Assembly (NCBI RefSeq): GCF_009835145.1
Contig: NZ_APKE01000020.1
Coordinates: 1-64,000, forward strand
Direction: 5' to 3'
DNA from: Profundibacterium mesophilum KAUST100406-0324
GTDB taxonomy: Bacteria > Pseudomonadota > Alphaproteobacteria > Rhodobacterales > Rhodobacteraceae
Length of the DNA: 64,000 nucleotides
In this document: positions 22,004 to 30,633 of the stretch, in pieces
Layout: the number at the start of each line of letters is the position of its first letter
Position numbering within the stretch: the first letter of the stretch is position 1
Notes under the pieces: model-generated
What the model saw: the letters and a program-made list of their open reading frames with translations, nothing else
Told to the model about the DNA's origin: nothing
Database searches by the model: none
Translations under genes and position numbers: made by a program

Positions 22004-22109
22004 AGCCGGCGCCCCCCCCTTCCGTCCCCGCCACCACCACCGGCGGGCACCCCGGATGACCCATGCGTAAGCTCTGGTTTCCGTCCCATCACTGCGCCAT
22101 AGAAGGGGC

Positions 22110-22826
22110 ATGGTGAACCCGGTGCATACGAGCTTCGAGGATGTGACGCTGACGCTTGACGGCAGGCGGATTTTCGACGGCTTCGATCTGGAGCTGCGCG
22201 AGCGCCGTGTCGGCCTCGTCGGGCGCAACGGGTCGGGCAAGTCGATGCTCGCGCGCCTTGCCGCCGGGCTCGTCGCGCCGGATCACGGCAAGGTGCGGAT
22301 CGAGGGGGCGGACATCTTCCGCGACCGCGCGGAGGCGATCCGGCTCGTCGGCATCCTTTTCCAGAACCCCGACCACCAGATCATCTTCCCCACCGTCGAG
22401 GAGGAGCTGGCCTTCGGGCTGACGCAGCAGGGCCTGGGGCGCCGGGCCGCCCGCGCCGGTGCGACCGAGACGCTCGCGGCCTTCGGCAAGGCCGACTGGG
22501 CCGAGCGCCCGATCGCCACCCTGTCGCAGGGGCAGCGTCACCTGGTCTGCCTGATGGCGGTGCTGGCCATGGCCCCGCGCCTCGTGATCCTCGATGAGCC
22601 CTTCGCCGGTCTCGACGCGCCCACGATCGCGCAGCTGACCCGGCGCCTGGGCGCGGTCGAGCAGAACCTGCTGCATGCCAGTCACGATCTCGCGGCGCTC
22701 GCCGATTACGACAGGGTGATCTGGATCGAGGCGGGCCGCATCCTGCGCGATGGAGACCCTGGTGCGGTGCTCGCGGAATACGCCGAGCGGATGGCACGGG
22801 CGGGGGCGGATGAATGCTCTCTCTGA
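22110..22826 (+). CDS. bioM: biotin ECF transporter ATPase BioM
   Basis: ATPase of an energy-coupling-factor transporter that, with BioN and BioY, imports biotin. The 238-aa product has Walker A (GRNGSGKSML, about residues 37-46), a Q-loop (LFQNPDHQIIF), the signature LSQGQRHLVCL, Walker B (LVILDEPFAGLD) and the switch His (LLHASHDL). ECF ATPases share the NPDHQ form of the Q-loop. The start at ATG 22110 is usual. bioN begins 13 bases before its stop codon, so the genes are coupled. No BioR-type operator is seen upstream. Confidence 0.93.
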   Translation: MVNPVHTSFEDVTLTLDGRRIFDGFDLELRERRVGLVGRNGSGKSMLARLAAGLVAPDHGKVRIEGADIFRDRAEAIRLVGILFQNPDHQIIFPTVEEELAFGLTQQGLGRRAARAGATETLAAFGKADWAERPIATLSQGQRHLVCLMAVLAMAPRLVILDEPFAGLDAPTIAQLTRRLGAVEQNLLHASHDLAALADYDRVIWIEAGRILRDGDPGAVLAEYAERMARAGADECSL

Positions 22827-23434
22827 CCTCGCCAATTCGCACGCCCTACCATGCGCTTCGCGCCTCGACGAAGCTACTGGCACTTTGCGTCTTCACCCTC
22901 GCCGTGACCCTGAGCGGCGATCCGCGCGCGGTCTGGGGCGCGGCCGCGCTGGTGGCGGGGCTCTACCTCGCAGGCGGGCTGCGTTTCGCGGCGGCCGGTC
23001 TGCGGATGCTGCGCCCGCTGGTCTTCTTCGTCGCCATCGTGGCCCTGTGGCACGGGATCCTGGGCGAATGGGCCGAGGGCGCGCTGGTGATCGGCAAGCT
23101 CGCCGCCGCCTTCGGCCTGGCCAATCTCGTGACCATGACGACCCGTCTCGACGACATGATCGCCCTGGTCGAGCGCGTGGCCGCGCCGCTCGCGCGGCTG
23201 GGGATCGAGCCCCGCCTCCCGGCGCTGAGCCTTGCCCTGGTGATGCGCTTCGTGCCTGTGCAGTTGCAGCGCGCGGCCGCCCTGGGCGAAGCCTGGCGGG
23301 CCCGCTCGCGCCGCCGCCCCGGCTGGCGCCTCGTGACCCCGCTCGCGCTTCTCGCGATCGACGATGCCGAACATGTTTCCGATGCCCTGCGCGCGCGCGG
23401 CGGCGTCCGCCCCCCCGCCTCATCGAAAGGATAA
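22814..23434 (+). CDS. bioN: biotin ECF transporter T component BioN
   Basis: The membrane transducer (EcfT-type) of the biotin importer. The 206-aa product has about five hydrophobic helices (for example LLALCVFTLAVTLSG and VVFFVAIVALW-like segments) and a cytosolic region with an Ala-Arg-Gly motif near the C-terminus (ALRARGGVRPP), the coupling element that contacts the ATPase; the second such motif (AWRARSRRR) lies about 30 residues before it. It overlaps bioM by 13 bases and is followed by bioY after 3 bases. The assignment rests on order plus motif. Confidence 0.9.
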   Translation: MLSLTSPIRTPYHALRASTKLLALCVFTLAVTLSGDPRAVWGAAALVAGLYLAGGLRFAAAGLRMLRPLVFFVAIVALWHGILGEWAEGALVIGKLAAAFGLANLVTMTTRLDDMIALVERVAAPLARLGIEPRLPALSLALVMRFVPVQLQRAAALGEAWRARSRRRPGWRLVTPLALLAIDDAEHVSDALRARGGVRPPASSKG

Positions 23435-23437
23435 ACA

Positions 23438-23986
23438 ATGGAACGCAACCTCGCCTATGTCGCCCTCTTCGCGGCCCTGATCGCCGTGCTCGGCCTGATC
23501 CCCAAGATCACGTTGATGTCCGGCGTGCCGATCACCGCCCAATCCCTCGGGATCATGCTCTGCGGCACCGTTCTGGGCGCACGCCGCGGCGCGCTCGCCG
23601 TCCTGCTCTTTCTCGGCCTCGTGGCGCTGGGCCTGCCGCTGCTGGCGGGCGGACGCGGCGGGATCGGTGTCTTTTTCACCCCCAGCGTCGGCTACCTGAT
23701 CGGCTGGCCGATCGCGGCTTATGCGACGGGCTGGATCACCGAGCGTTTCGGCGCGGGCAAGCCCCTGGCGCTGACGGCCGGGATCGCCTCCGTGATCGGC
23801 GGCATCGTGGTGCTCTACGTTCCGGGGATCATCGGCATGGCGGCGATGCTCGACAAGACGCTCCCGCAGGCGTCCCTGCTCGCGCTTCCCTTCATCCCCG
23901 GTGATCTGGTGAAGGCGGTGCTGGCCGGACTGGTCACGGCGGCGCTCGCCCGTGCGCGACCGGGCGCCGTCCTGTCGCGTTCGTGA
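23438..23986 (+). CDS. bioY: biotin transporter substrate-binding protein BioY
   Basis: The S component that binds biotin in the membrane. The 182-aa product is hydrophobic, with about six helices, and carries the family stretch PITAQSLGIMLCGTVLGARRG, the glycine-rich LLAGGRGGIGVFFTPSVGYL, and a C-terminal FIPGDLVKAVLAG. It follows bioN directly and overlaps the nitroreductase start by 4 bases. BioY alone can work in some bacteria, but here BioM and BioN are present, so a full ECF complex is expected. Strong assignment. Confidence 0.95.
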   Translation: MERNLAYVALFAALIAVLGLIPKITLMSGVPITAQSLGIMLCGTVLGARRGALAVLLFLGLVALGLPLLAGGRGGIGVFFTPSVGYLIGWPIAAYATGWITERFGAGKPLALTAGIASVIGGIVVLYVPGIIGMAAMLDKTLPQASLLALPFIPGDLVKAVLAGLVTAALARARPGAVLSRS

Positions 23987-24651
23987 CCCCCCGCCGCTCG
24001 GTCAGGGCCTTCCTGCCCACGCCCGTGCCGCGCGCCACGGTGGCCGGTCTGCTGGAGGAGGCGCGGCGCGCGCCGAGCGGGGGGAACCTGCAACCGGGGC
24101 GCTTCCATGCCCTTGCGGGCGCTGCGCTCGCGGATCTGTCCGCGGCGCTGCGCCGGGCGATCGCGGATGGGCGCCCGCAGGTGTCGCAATATTCCTACTT
24201 CCCCGAGCCGATGCCGCCGGAGCTGAAGGCGCGCCAGCGCGCGGCCGGTTACGCGCTCTATGCCGCGCTGGGCATCGCACGGCGCGATCTGGCCGGGCGG
24301 CGGGCGCAGTTCGACCGGAACTACGACTTCTTCGGCGCCCCCGTGGGCATCGTCGTCAGCATCGACCGGCGTCACGGGAAGGGCGGCTTCATGGATCTGG
24401 GCATGGCGATCCATGCGCTGCTTGATGCTGCACACCGGGCCGGGCTGCACAGTTGCGGCATCGGTGCGCTGGCCCATTACGGCGACCTGGTGGCCAGCGA
24501 GATCGGCCTCGGCGCGGAGGAGATCGTGGTCTGCGGCATCGCCCTTGGCCATGGCGACATGGCGCATCCGGTCAACGGCGTGCGGACCGAGCGCGCGCCG
24601 CTCGACGATTACGCCGTGCTGCGCGGCTTTACCGATCCCGCGTCAGGATAA
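23983..24651 (+). CDS. nitroreductase family flavoprotein
   Basis: A 222-aa NfsA/NfsB-like protein. It begins with RRSVRAFLPTPVPRATVAGL, the typical FMN-contact RRSxRxF plus the helix after it, then RRAPSGGNLQPGR, the FMN-binding loop. GMAIHALLDAAHRAGL and the ending VICGIALGHGD-like segment (EIVVCGIALGHGDMAHPVN) match the family. Its GTG start overlaps the bioY stop by 4 bases, so it is likely read with the biotin genes. Reduction of nitro compounds or quinones is the family activity; whether it serves biotin is unknown. Its end overlaps the convergent thiolase-like gene by 23 bases. Confidence 0.9.
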   Translation: MTPRRSVRAFLPTPVPRATVAGLLEEARRAPSGGNLQPGRFHALAGAALADLSAALRRAIADGRPQVSQYSYFPEPMPPELKARQRAAGYALYAALGIARRDLAGRRAQFDRNYDFFGAPVGIVVSIDRRHGKGGFMDLGMAIHALLDAAHRAGLHSCGIGALAHYGDLVASEIGLGAEEIVVCGIALGHGDMAHPVNGVRTERAPLDDYAVLRGFTDPASG

Positions 24652-25765
24652 GTGCCGATCCCAGCCCTCCCGCCGCCGCGATCGCCGCGAGCCCCGACGC
24701 CCCGGCGGGAGATGCCGCGAGTTCGGCACACAGGCGCACGGCCAGGATGGCGCCCGACGCGCCCACGGGATGCCCCCGCGCCAATGCCCCGCCGCCGCGA
24801 TTGACGATGCCGGCCGGCAGCCCCGCTCCTTGCGCGCAGGCGATGGCCTGCGCCGCGTAGGCCTCCATGATCTCGGCAACCGCGAGATCGGCCGCCGCGA
24901 TCCGCGCCCGCCCGAGCACGCGTTCGATCGCGGCCACGGGGGCCAACCCCGGCAGCTCCGGATTGCCGCCCAGCGCGGCCCAAGGCCCTACCGCGATGCG
25001 CATCGCGCCCGGCGCATGCGCGAGCCGCTCGGCCGCCCGCGCGCTTGCCACGAGACAGAAGGCCGCCCCGTCCGCCGCGACGGCAGCGGTGGCGGCGGTG
25101 ATGTTGCCCGACAGGACCGGCGCGCGGGACAGGAGGCGCTCCCCCAGGTGGCGGGCGAAAGGGTCATGCCGCAGGGCAGTGGGCGGCACGGGAGCGATCT
25201 CCCGGACCAGGCGCGCCGCCGCGCCCAGCGCCGCCTCATGGCTGCGCCTTGCCCATTGCTCCTGCTGGCCGCGGGAAATACCGCATGTCTCGGCCAGCGC
25301 CGCGGCGGCATCGGCCATGGCCGGATCGCGATCGGGCCAGGGTGTGAAGCGGGCCTGGTCGTAGAAGCGGGGCGGGCCGCCATCGGGATCCTGCTCGGCG
25401 CGCAGGGGGCGGCGGGAGTAGCTCTCGGCCCCGCCGGCAAGGACGAGATCGGCCTGTCCCGTCTCGATCATCATCGCCGCGATCCCGATCGCATCGAGCC
25501 CGCCGCAGCATTGCCGGTCGATGCTCATCGCGCCCGCGCCGAGCGGCAGGCCGGCGGCGAGCGCGATGGCGCGCGCCGGATTGCCGCCCGCGCCAAGCGC
25601 GTTGCCTGCGAGCAGATCGTCGACCATGCCGGCCGCGGCGCCCACCTGCGCGAGACAGGCCCGCGCCGCGGCAGCTCCCAGGTCGTGCAGCGCGATGCCC
25701 GACAGGGCGCCGCCGCGCGGGGCGACGGGGCTGCGTCTTGCCGCGATGATGTAGGCGCGGCTCAT
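24629..25765 (-). CDS. thiolase-family protein with altered active site
   Basis: A 378-aa member of the thiolase fold with the nucleophilic Cys in SIDRQCCGGLDAI (residues about 81-93) and the His of ARGHPVGASGA. The second catalytic Cys, normally in a CIGGGMG-type loop near the C-terminus, is replaced: the sequence reads AAAGGLGSALIL. The Asn-Glu-Ala-Phe motif reads EIMEAYAAQ, so the Asn is Met. Normal thiolase chemistry (proton transfer by Cys) is therefore doubtful; a non-decarboxylating or acyl-transfer role is possible. It overlaps the AMP-binding gene by 4 bases on its 5' side, so both are likely co-transcribed. The start is ATG 25765. Confidence 0.8.
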   Translation of the reverse strand: MSRAYIIAARRSPVAPRGGALSGIALHDLGAAAARACLAQVGAAAGMVDDLLAGNALGAGGNPARAIALAAGLPLGAGAMSIDRQCCGGLDAIGIAAMMIETGQADLVLAGGAESYSRRPLRAEQDPDGGPPRFYDQARFTPWPDRDPAMADAAAALAETCGISRGQQEQWARRSHEAALGAAARLVREIAPVPPTALRHDPFARHLGERLLSRAPVLSGNITAATAAVAADGAAFCLVASARAAERLAHAPGAMRIAVGPWAALGGNPELPGLAPVAAIERVLGRARIAAADLAVAEIMEAYAAQAIACAQGAGLPAGIVNRGGGALARGHPVGASGAILAVRLCAELAASPAGASGLAAIAAAGGLGSALILTRDR

Positions 25766-27093
25766 CCGCGGGCCTCGCCGGGCATCTTTCGCGCTCCATC
25801 CGCATGCCCGCCGGCATCCGTATCTCCGCCGGAATCCGCCGCGAGGGCGGCGTAATCCGTCTTGCCGGATGCCAGGCGCGGCCAGTCGCGATGCAACACG
25901 GCACGGCGCAGCCCGCAGCGGGGTCCGAGTGCCGCGCGGCAGGCGCGCAGCGCGCCCCAGGGGCGATACCCGGCCTCCGGCGCGAGCAGGAGATGGGCCT
26001 CGATCACGGTGCCGCGCCGCGCATCGGCCAGCGGCACGATGGCGGCCTCCTCGACGCCGGGAATGCGGCGCAGATCCGATTCGGCCATGTCGAGACGCAA
26101 AACACGGTCATTGACCTGCACCACCCGCCCGCTCCGGCCGGTCAGCCTGAGCACCGGCGCGGCCCCTGGGGTCGCCGGATCGAGGATGCCGCGCTCGCCG
26201 ATGCTCAGGTATCCGTCCTCGCGCCGCAGGTCGGGGTTTCCCGCCGCATCGCCCCCCTCGTAACCGCCGAAAAGATAGGGGCTGCGAACCCAGATCACCC
26301 CCTCCCGCCCCGGGCCCAGCGTCTCGCCCTCCGGCGAGCGGATCACGATCTCGACCCCCGCATAGGCCGCGCCGACGGCGCCCGGCGGGGTATCGGGGCC
26401 CGACAGGGCGATGAAGCTTGTCTCGGAGGCGCCGTAGAACTGATGCAGCGCCGCGTTCGGGAAAAGGGTGCGTGCCATTGTGCGCGTCGCATCGTCGAGC
26501 GCCGCGCCGCCGATCAGCAGATCGCGCAGACAGGGCGCCGGGGGCAGGGCGCGGCGCGCGGCGGCATGGGAAAGCTGCCGCAGTTGCACCGGGGTCGCCC
26601 AGAGCAGATCGACCCGCTCGGAGGCAAGCGTTCGCATCTGGCGGTCCGGACGCAGCGCATGCAGCATCCACAGGCGGGCGCCGAGATGCAGCGCCTCGAG
26701 GGCACCGTAGAGCGGCAGCGTCGCGCCGGGCCCGCCCAGCGTGGCCACCCGGCGCGCCGGCCCGATGCCGAAATGGTCCGCATTGACATGGAAACTGGCG
26801 ATCCAGCTTTCCTGGCCGCGATGGAACCACTTGGCGGGCCCCGTGGAGCCGGAGGTGGCGGCCAGCAGGCGCGGTTCGGGGCCCGGACGGTGGATCAGCG
26901 AAAGCCGCCCCCCATCCTCGCGCAGGCCGACATCGCCATCGGGGGCCGCGCGCAGGAGCTGCTCTATGGGCGCGGTATCGGCGCCCGGCATGTGCAGGAG
27001 GGCGGCGGGATGGCGCCGGAAATGCCGCGCCTTCACGGCGGCCCCGGATGGCGCGGGAGGATCGGCGGCGCGATTCGTGCTATGCTCGTCCAC
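25762..27093 (-). CDS. AMP-binding acyl-CoA synthetase-like protein
   Basis: An adenylate-forming enzyme of about 440 aa with a phosphate-binding loop LLAATSGSTGPAKW, an A5-like QFYGASETSFIAL, and a late lysine-bearing ASGKTDY. The A7 motif, usually TGD, reads YLSIGERGIL, so the Asp is Glu. Start choice is open: a GTG at 27135 gives the longest frame but it overlaps the divergent small gene; the GTG at 27093 is used here, and neither has a good ribosome-binding site. It precedes the altered thiolase with a 4-base overlap. The pair may form an acyl-activating and condensing unit, but the substrate is unknown. Confidence 0.75.
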   Translation of the reverse strand: MDEHSTNRAADPPAPSGAAVKARHFRRHPAALLHMPGADTAPIEQLLRAAPDGDVGLREDGGRLSLIHRPGPEPRLLAATSGSTGPAKWFHRGQESWIASFHVNADHFGIGPARRVATLGGPGATLPLYGALEALHLGARLWMLHALRPDRQMRTLASERVDLLWATPVQLRQLSHAAARRALPPAPCLRDLLIGGAALDDATRTMARTLFPNAALHQFYGASETSFIALSGPDTPPGAVGAAYAGVEIVIRSPEGETLGPGREGVIWVRSPYLFGGYEGGDAAGNPDLRREDGYLSIGERGILDPATPGAAPVLRLTGRSGRVVQVNDRVLRLDMAESDLRRIPGVEEAAIVPLADARRGTVIEAHLLLAPEAGYRPWGALRACRAALGPRCGLRRAVLHRDWPRLASGKTDYAALAADSGGDTDAGGHADGARKMPGEARG

Positions 27094-27119
27094 GGGGGAG
27101 ACATTGGAGAGGTGATCCC

Positions 27120-27341
27120 ATGACCAGACATCCACTCGATCCGCAAAGCCGTCACGGCGCCGGCGCCAGGCTGGGCCATTACCTCGGCCTGGAGCGCCGG
27201 GAGCGCCATCACGGGCCGCATGCGGCGATCAGGTTCCTTAGCCGCCTGCCGCGCGCCGGGCAGGGCGGCAGGCTGCGGGCCTTCGCCGCGCATGCGCGCG
27301 CCGTGACGCCCGCGGCGTCGCGCAGGGAGCCGCCGGGCTGA
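27120..27341 (+). CDS. small basic hypothetical protein (73 aa)
   Basis: This small gene starts with ATG at 27120 behind a strong GAGAGGTGAT ribosome-binding sequence, the best argument that it is translated. The product is basic and His/Arg-rich (MTRHPLDPQSRHGAGARLGH, then ERRERHHGPHAAIRFLSRL), with no membrane segment. It runs toward ilvE and ends 5 bases short of it. It is divergent from the AMP-binding gene. I do not recognise a family. An RNA- or DNA-binding role would suit the charge, but that is a guess. Confidence 0.55.
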   Translation: MTRHPLDPQSRHGAGARLGHYLGLERRERHHGPHAAIRFLSRLPRAGQGGRLRAFAAHARAVTPAASRREPPG

Positions 27342-27345
27342 GGCG

Positions 27346-28215
27346 TCACGCCCGGACGAGCTTCTCGTAATCGGCCGCGATGCCCTGCGCCAGCGCGCCG
27401 ACCTCGAACCTGAAATCGCCGATGCTGCCGACGGGGGTGACCTCGGCGGCGGTGCCGGTGAGCCAGCACTGTTCGAAGCTCTCGAGTTCCTCGGGCATGA
27501 TATGCCGCTCATGCACCTTGACCTGGCGCTCCCTGAGCATCCCGATGACCGTCTGCCGGGTGATCCCGTTCAGGAAACAGTCGGGATCGGGGGTGTGCAC
27601 CTCGCCGTCCTTGACGAAGAACATGTTGGCGCCCGTGGCCTCCGCCACGTAGCCGCGGTAATCGAGCATCATCGCATCCGAGCAGCCCTTCGCCTCGGCC
27701 GCGTGCTTGGACATGGTGCAGATCATGTAAAGGCCGGCGGCCTTCGCCTGGCTCGGCGCGGTCTCGGGCGAGGGGCGCTTCCATTTCGAGATGTCAAGCT
27801 TGGCGCCCTTCATCTTGGCATCCCCGTAATAGGCGCCCCATTCCCAGGCGGCGATCGCGAGGCGGACGGGGTTGCGCGCGCTGGCGACGCCCATGTCGGG
27901 GCCCGCCCCGCGCCAGGCAAGAGCGCGCACATAGGCATTCTCGAGCCCGTTTGCGGCAAGCACCTTGGCCTTTGCCTCCTCGATCTGATCGACGCTCCAG
28001 GGGATCTCGAAATCGATCAGCTCGGCGGAGCGATGCAGGCGTTCGGAATGCTTGCGCGATTCGAAGATCCTGCCGTCGTAGCAGCGCTCGCCCTCGAAGA
28101 CCGACGAGGCGTAGTGGAGCGCATGGGTCAGCAGGTGGACGTTGGCGCCGCGCCAGTCGACCAGCTCTCCGTCCATCCAGATCTTGCCATCCTTGTCATC
28201 GTAACCACCAGACAT
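27346..28215 (-). CDS. ilvE: branched-chain amino acid aminotransferase
   Basis: A PLP enzyme that makes leucine, isoleucine and valine from their keto acids. The 289-aa product shows class IV features: HALHYASSVFEGERCYDG at the start region, RALAWRGAGPDMGV, and a C-terminal VAEATGANMFFVKDGEV followed by LTGTAAEVTPVGSI. The start is the ATG at 28215, with AGGGAG 9 bases ahead; the open frame extends 20 residues upstream without a comparable signal. It faces petP divergently across 168 bases and converges with the 73-aa gene, whose stop is close. The assignment is strong. Confidence 0.95.
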   Translation of the reverse strand: MSGGYDDKDGKIWMDGELVDWRGANVHLLTHALHYASSVFEGERCYDGRIFESRKHSERLHRSAELIDFEIPWSVDQIEEAKAKVLAANGLENAYVRALAWRGAGPDMGVASARNPVRLAIAAWEWGAYYGDAKMKGAKLDISKWKRPSPETAPSQAKAAGLYMICTMSKHAAEAKGCSDAMMLDYRGYVAEATGANMFFVKDGEVHTPDPDCFLNGITRQTVIGMLRERQVKVHERHIMPEELESFEQCWLTGTAAEVTPVGSIGDFRFEVGALAQGIAADYEKLVRA

Positions 28216-28383
28216 GAGTCGTCTCCCTGAAGTCGGATTTCCCGCAAGTTTCAAAACAAGGCCCGAAACGGACATAATGTTGCGCCGAATATGGGCAATC
28301 GCTAACAGTGAAGGGTTGGAATGTCAATAAGGCTGACCTAGACTGCTGCCTGCGAAAGTGGCACGGTGCTGAAGGAGGGGGCA

Positions 28384-28890
28384 ATGTCCGAACGCGTGAG
28401 CGGCCCTGGCGGCGAAAATCTTCTGTTCCTGACCGATGTGCAGCTGCGCAAGGGCATCGAGGCGATGTTCTATGCCTATCGCGGCTTCACCGCCGATCCG
28501 GACCGCATCCTGTCGCGCCACGGCTATGGGCGGGCCCATCACCGCGCGGTGCATTTCATCAACCGCTGGCCGGGAACCACGGTGAACAACCTGCTCGGGA
28601 TCCTCGGCGTGACCAAGCAATCGCTCAACAGGGTGCTCAGGACCCTGATCGAGGACGGCCTTGTAGAGAGCCGGGTGGGGCATCGCGACAAGCGCGAGCG
28701 TCACCTCTTCCTGACCGAGCGGGGAAGCGCGCTCGAACAGGCGCTCAGCGACGCGCAGCGCAGCCGGATGCGCGCGGCCTATCGCCGGGCGGGGCCCGAG
28801 GCCGTCGCCGGCTTCCGCCAGGTTCTCGAGGCGATGATGGACCCCGAGATGCAGCGCCAGTTCGAGGGCAGTTGCGAGCGGGTGCGATGA
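28384..28890 (+). CDS. petP: MarR-family regulator, PetP type
   Basis: A 168-aa winged-helix regulator with HAVHFINRWPGTTVNNLLG-like helices (read HHRAVHFINRWPG), a recognition part GVTKQSLNRVLRTLIEDGLV and a wing with GHRDKRERHLFLTERG, the MarR signature. It overlaps the response-regulator gene by 4 bases (ATGA), matching the petP-petR order known in Rhodobacter capsulatus, where the pair influences cytochrome bc1 expression and growth. Here petABC are not in the window. The ATG at 28384 has GAAGGAGG in front. An upstream in-frame ATG at 28366 is less likely. Good, though the ligand is unknown. Confidence 0.85.
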   Translation: MSERVSGPGGENLLFLTDVQLRKGIEAMFYAYRGFTADPDRILSRHGYGRAHHRAVHFINRWPGTTVNNLLGILGVTKQSLNRVLRTLIEDGLVESRVGHRDKRERHLFLTERGSALEQALSDAQRSRMRAAYRRAGPEAVAGFRQVLEAMMDPEMQRQFEGSCERVR

Positions 28891-29603
28891 GCCAGGCGAG
28901 CGACCAGCACCTGTTGATCGTCGATGACGACGAACGCATCAGGACGTTGCTCAGCAGGTTCCTCAAGCGTCACGGCTTCCTCGTGACCGCGGCACGCGAT
29001 GCGTCCCATGCGCGCCGGCTTCTGGCCGGGCTGGAATTCGATCTGCTCGTGGTGGACGTGATGATGCCCGGGGAGGACGGGATCTCCCTCACCCGGGCGC
29101 TGCGCGATCAAAGCCAGGTTCCGATCCTACTGCTGACGGCCAAGAGCGCGGCGGGCGACCGGATCACCGGGTTGGAGGCCGGGGCGGACGACTACCTTCC
29201 CAAGCCGTTCGAGCCCAAGGAGCTTCTGCTCAGGGTCAATGCGATCCTGAGGCGCATTCCGCAGGAGGCGCCGGCCGACAACCTGCCCAAGGTCCTGCAT
29301 CTGGGCGCGGTGCGCTACGATGCCGAGCGCGGTGAGCTGTGGAACGGCACGGAGTTGGTGCGCCTGACATCGACGGAGGCGCAGTTGATGCGGATCTTCG
29401 CGGGGGTGCCCGGGGAGGTCGTGAGCCGCTCGCAACTGGTCGAGGACCTGGGACGCGGCGGCGGCCCCGAGGGCGGCGGCGCCCAGGACCGGGCGGTCGA
29501 CGTGCAGATCACCAGGCTGCGCCGCAAGATCGAGGCCGATCCGCGCCAGCCGCGCTATCTCCAGACCGTCCGGGGGGCGGGGTACATGCTGGCGCCCGAC
29601 TGA
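28887..29603 (+). CDS. petR: OmpR/PhoB-type response regulator, PetR type
   Basis: A 238-aa two-component response regulator. The receiver domain has the acidic DDDERIR (residues about 13-19), the phospho-acceptor Asp in LLVVDVMMPGEDG, Thr in LLLTAKS and Lys in DDYLPKPFEP. The C-terminal OmpR-type DNA-binding domain includes LTSTEAQLMRIF, and RAVDVQITRLRRKIE, the recognition helix. No sensor kinase is adjacent. It is translated with the MarR-type gene by a 4-base overlap, the arrangement described for PetP/PetR. The end of the domain (YMLAPD) is complete. Confidence 0.9.
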   Translation: MSQASDQHLLIVDDDERIRTLLSRFLKRHGFLVTAARDASHARRLLAGLEFDLLVVDVMMPGEDGISLTRALRDQSQVPILLLTAKSAAGDRITGLEAGADDYLPKPFEPKELLLRVNAILRRIPQEAPADNLPKVLHLGAVRYDAERGELWNGTELVRLTSTEAQLMRIFAGVPGEVVSRSQLVEDLGRGGGPEGGGAQDRAVDVQITRLRRKIEADPRQPRYLQTVRGAGYMLAPD

Positions 29604-29712
29604 TCGTGCCGGAAAAGGGCCGCACGGGGCGGGGAAGACATGCAACCGGGGGCGCCGGCGGCGGCCGTGCCTTCGGCGAAGGTATTTTGAACGAAGATGA
29701 AGGAGAGGGGCA

Positions 29713-30633
29713 ATGACGCTCGCTGTGTTCACCGACGAGGGCGGGCGCGCCCACGTGACCCCGCATGGCCATCCCGAACAGGTGGCCCGGCTCGATGCGG
29801 TCGAGGCCGCGCTGGGGGATATGCCAAGGCGCCGGGCCCCCCGCGCCGATGACGCCGAGGTGCTGCGCTGTCATCCCGCCCGTTACCTGCAGAGGCTGCG
29901 CGAGGCCGCGCCGCGCGAAGGCACGGTGGTGCTCGATGCCGATACGCATATGTCGCCCGGCACGCTGGAGGCGGCGCTGCGCGGGGTCGGCGGTTGCGCG
30001 GCGGCGGTCGACGCGGTCCTGTCGGGCGAGGCGCGTCGCGGCTTCAGCGGTTGCCGCCCGCCCGGACATCACGCCGAGCGCGAGCAGGCGATGGGGTTCT
30101 GCCTTTTTGGCAACGTGGCGATCGCGGCAAGGCGCGCACTCGATCACCACGGCTTGGAGCGCGTGGCCATCGTCGATTTCGACGTGCACCATGGCAACGG
30201 CACGCAGGATCTCCTTTGGGACGAAGAGCGGGTTCTTTTCATCTCCTCGCACCAGATGCCACTCTACCCGGGCAGCGGAGCGCGCTCGGAGACCGGTGCG
30301 CATGGGCAGATCGTGAACCTGCCGCTCGAGGCGGGGAGCGGCGGCGCGCGGATGCGGCAGCTCTACGAGGCGGAGGTCTTCCCGGCGCTGCGCAGGTTCG
30401 ATCCGGACCTGATTCTCGTCTCGGCGGGCTTCGATGCCCATGCCGACGATCCGCTGGCGCAGTTGAACTGGCAGGACGAGGATTTCGCATGGATCGCCCG
30501 GAAGCTCTGCGCGCTTGCCGACGAGACCTGCAACGGCCGGCTGGTCTCGACTTTGGAGGGCGGCTATGATCTTGCCGCCCTGGAGCGCTGCGTAGCGGCG
30601 CATGTCGCCATTTTGCAGGAGCCGAGCACATGA
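29713..30633 (+). CDS. histone deacetylase-like amidohydrolase
   Basis: A class II-type zinc deacetylase of 306 aa. Motifs include SGCRPPGHHAE (read FSGCRPPGHHAEREQ), FCLFGNVAIAAR, the metal-binding DFDVHHGNGTQ and SAGFDAHADDPLA, and a final EGGYDLAALE. Bacterial members act on acetylpolyamines, acetylated small molecules or proteins; which applies is not readable. It overlaps xseB by 4 bases (ATGA), starting the HDAC-xseB-ispA-dxs operon. The start has GAGAGGGG before the ATG. Confidence 0.92.
   Translation: MTLAVFTDEGGRAHVTPHGHPEQVARLDAVEAALGDMPRRRAPRADDAEVLRCHPARYLQRLREAAPREGTVVLDADTHMSPGTLEAALRGVGGCAAAVDAVLSGEARRGFSGCRPPGHHAEREQAMGFCLFGNVAIAARRALDHHGLERVAIVDFDVHHGNGTQDLLWDEERVLFISSHQMPLYPGSGARSETGAHGQIVNLPLEAGSGGARMRQLYEAEVFPALRRFDPDLILVSAGFDAHADDPLAQLNWQDEDFAWIARKLCALADETCNGRLVSTLEGGYDLAALERCVAAHVAILQEPST

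Noticed and set aside
22004-22109. BioR operator upstream of bioM
   Set aside because: No TTATAGATAA-type palindrome was found in this gap.
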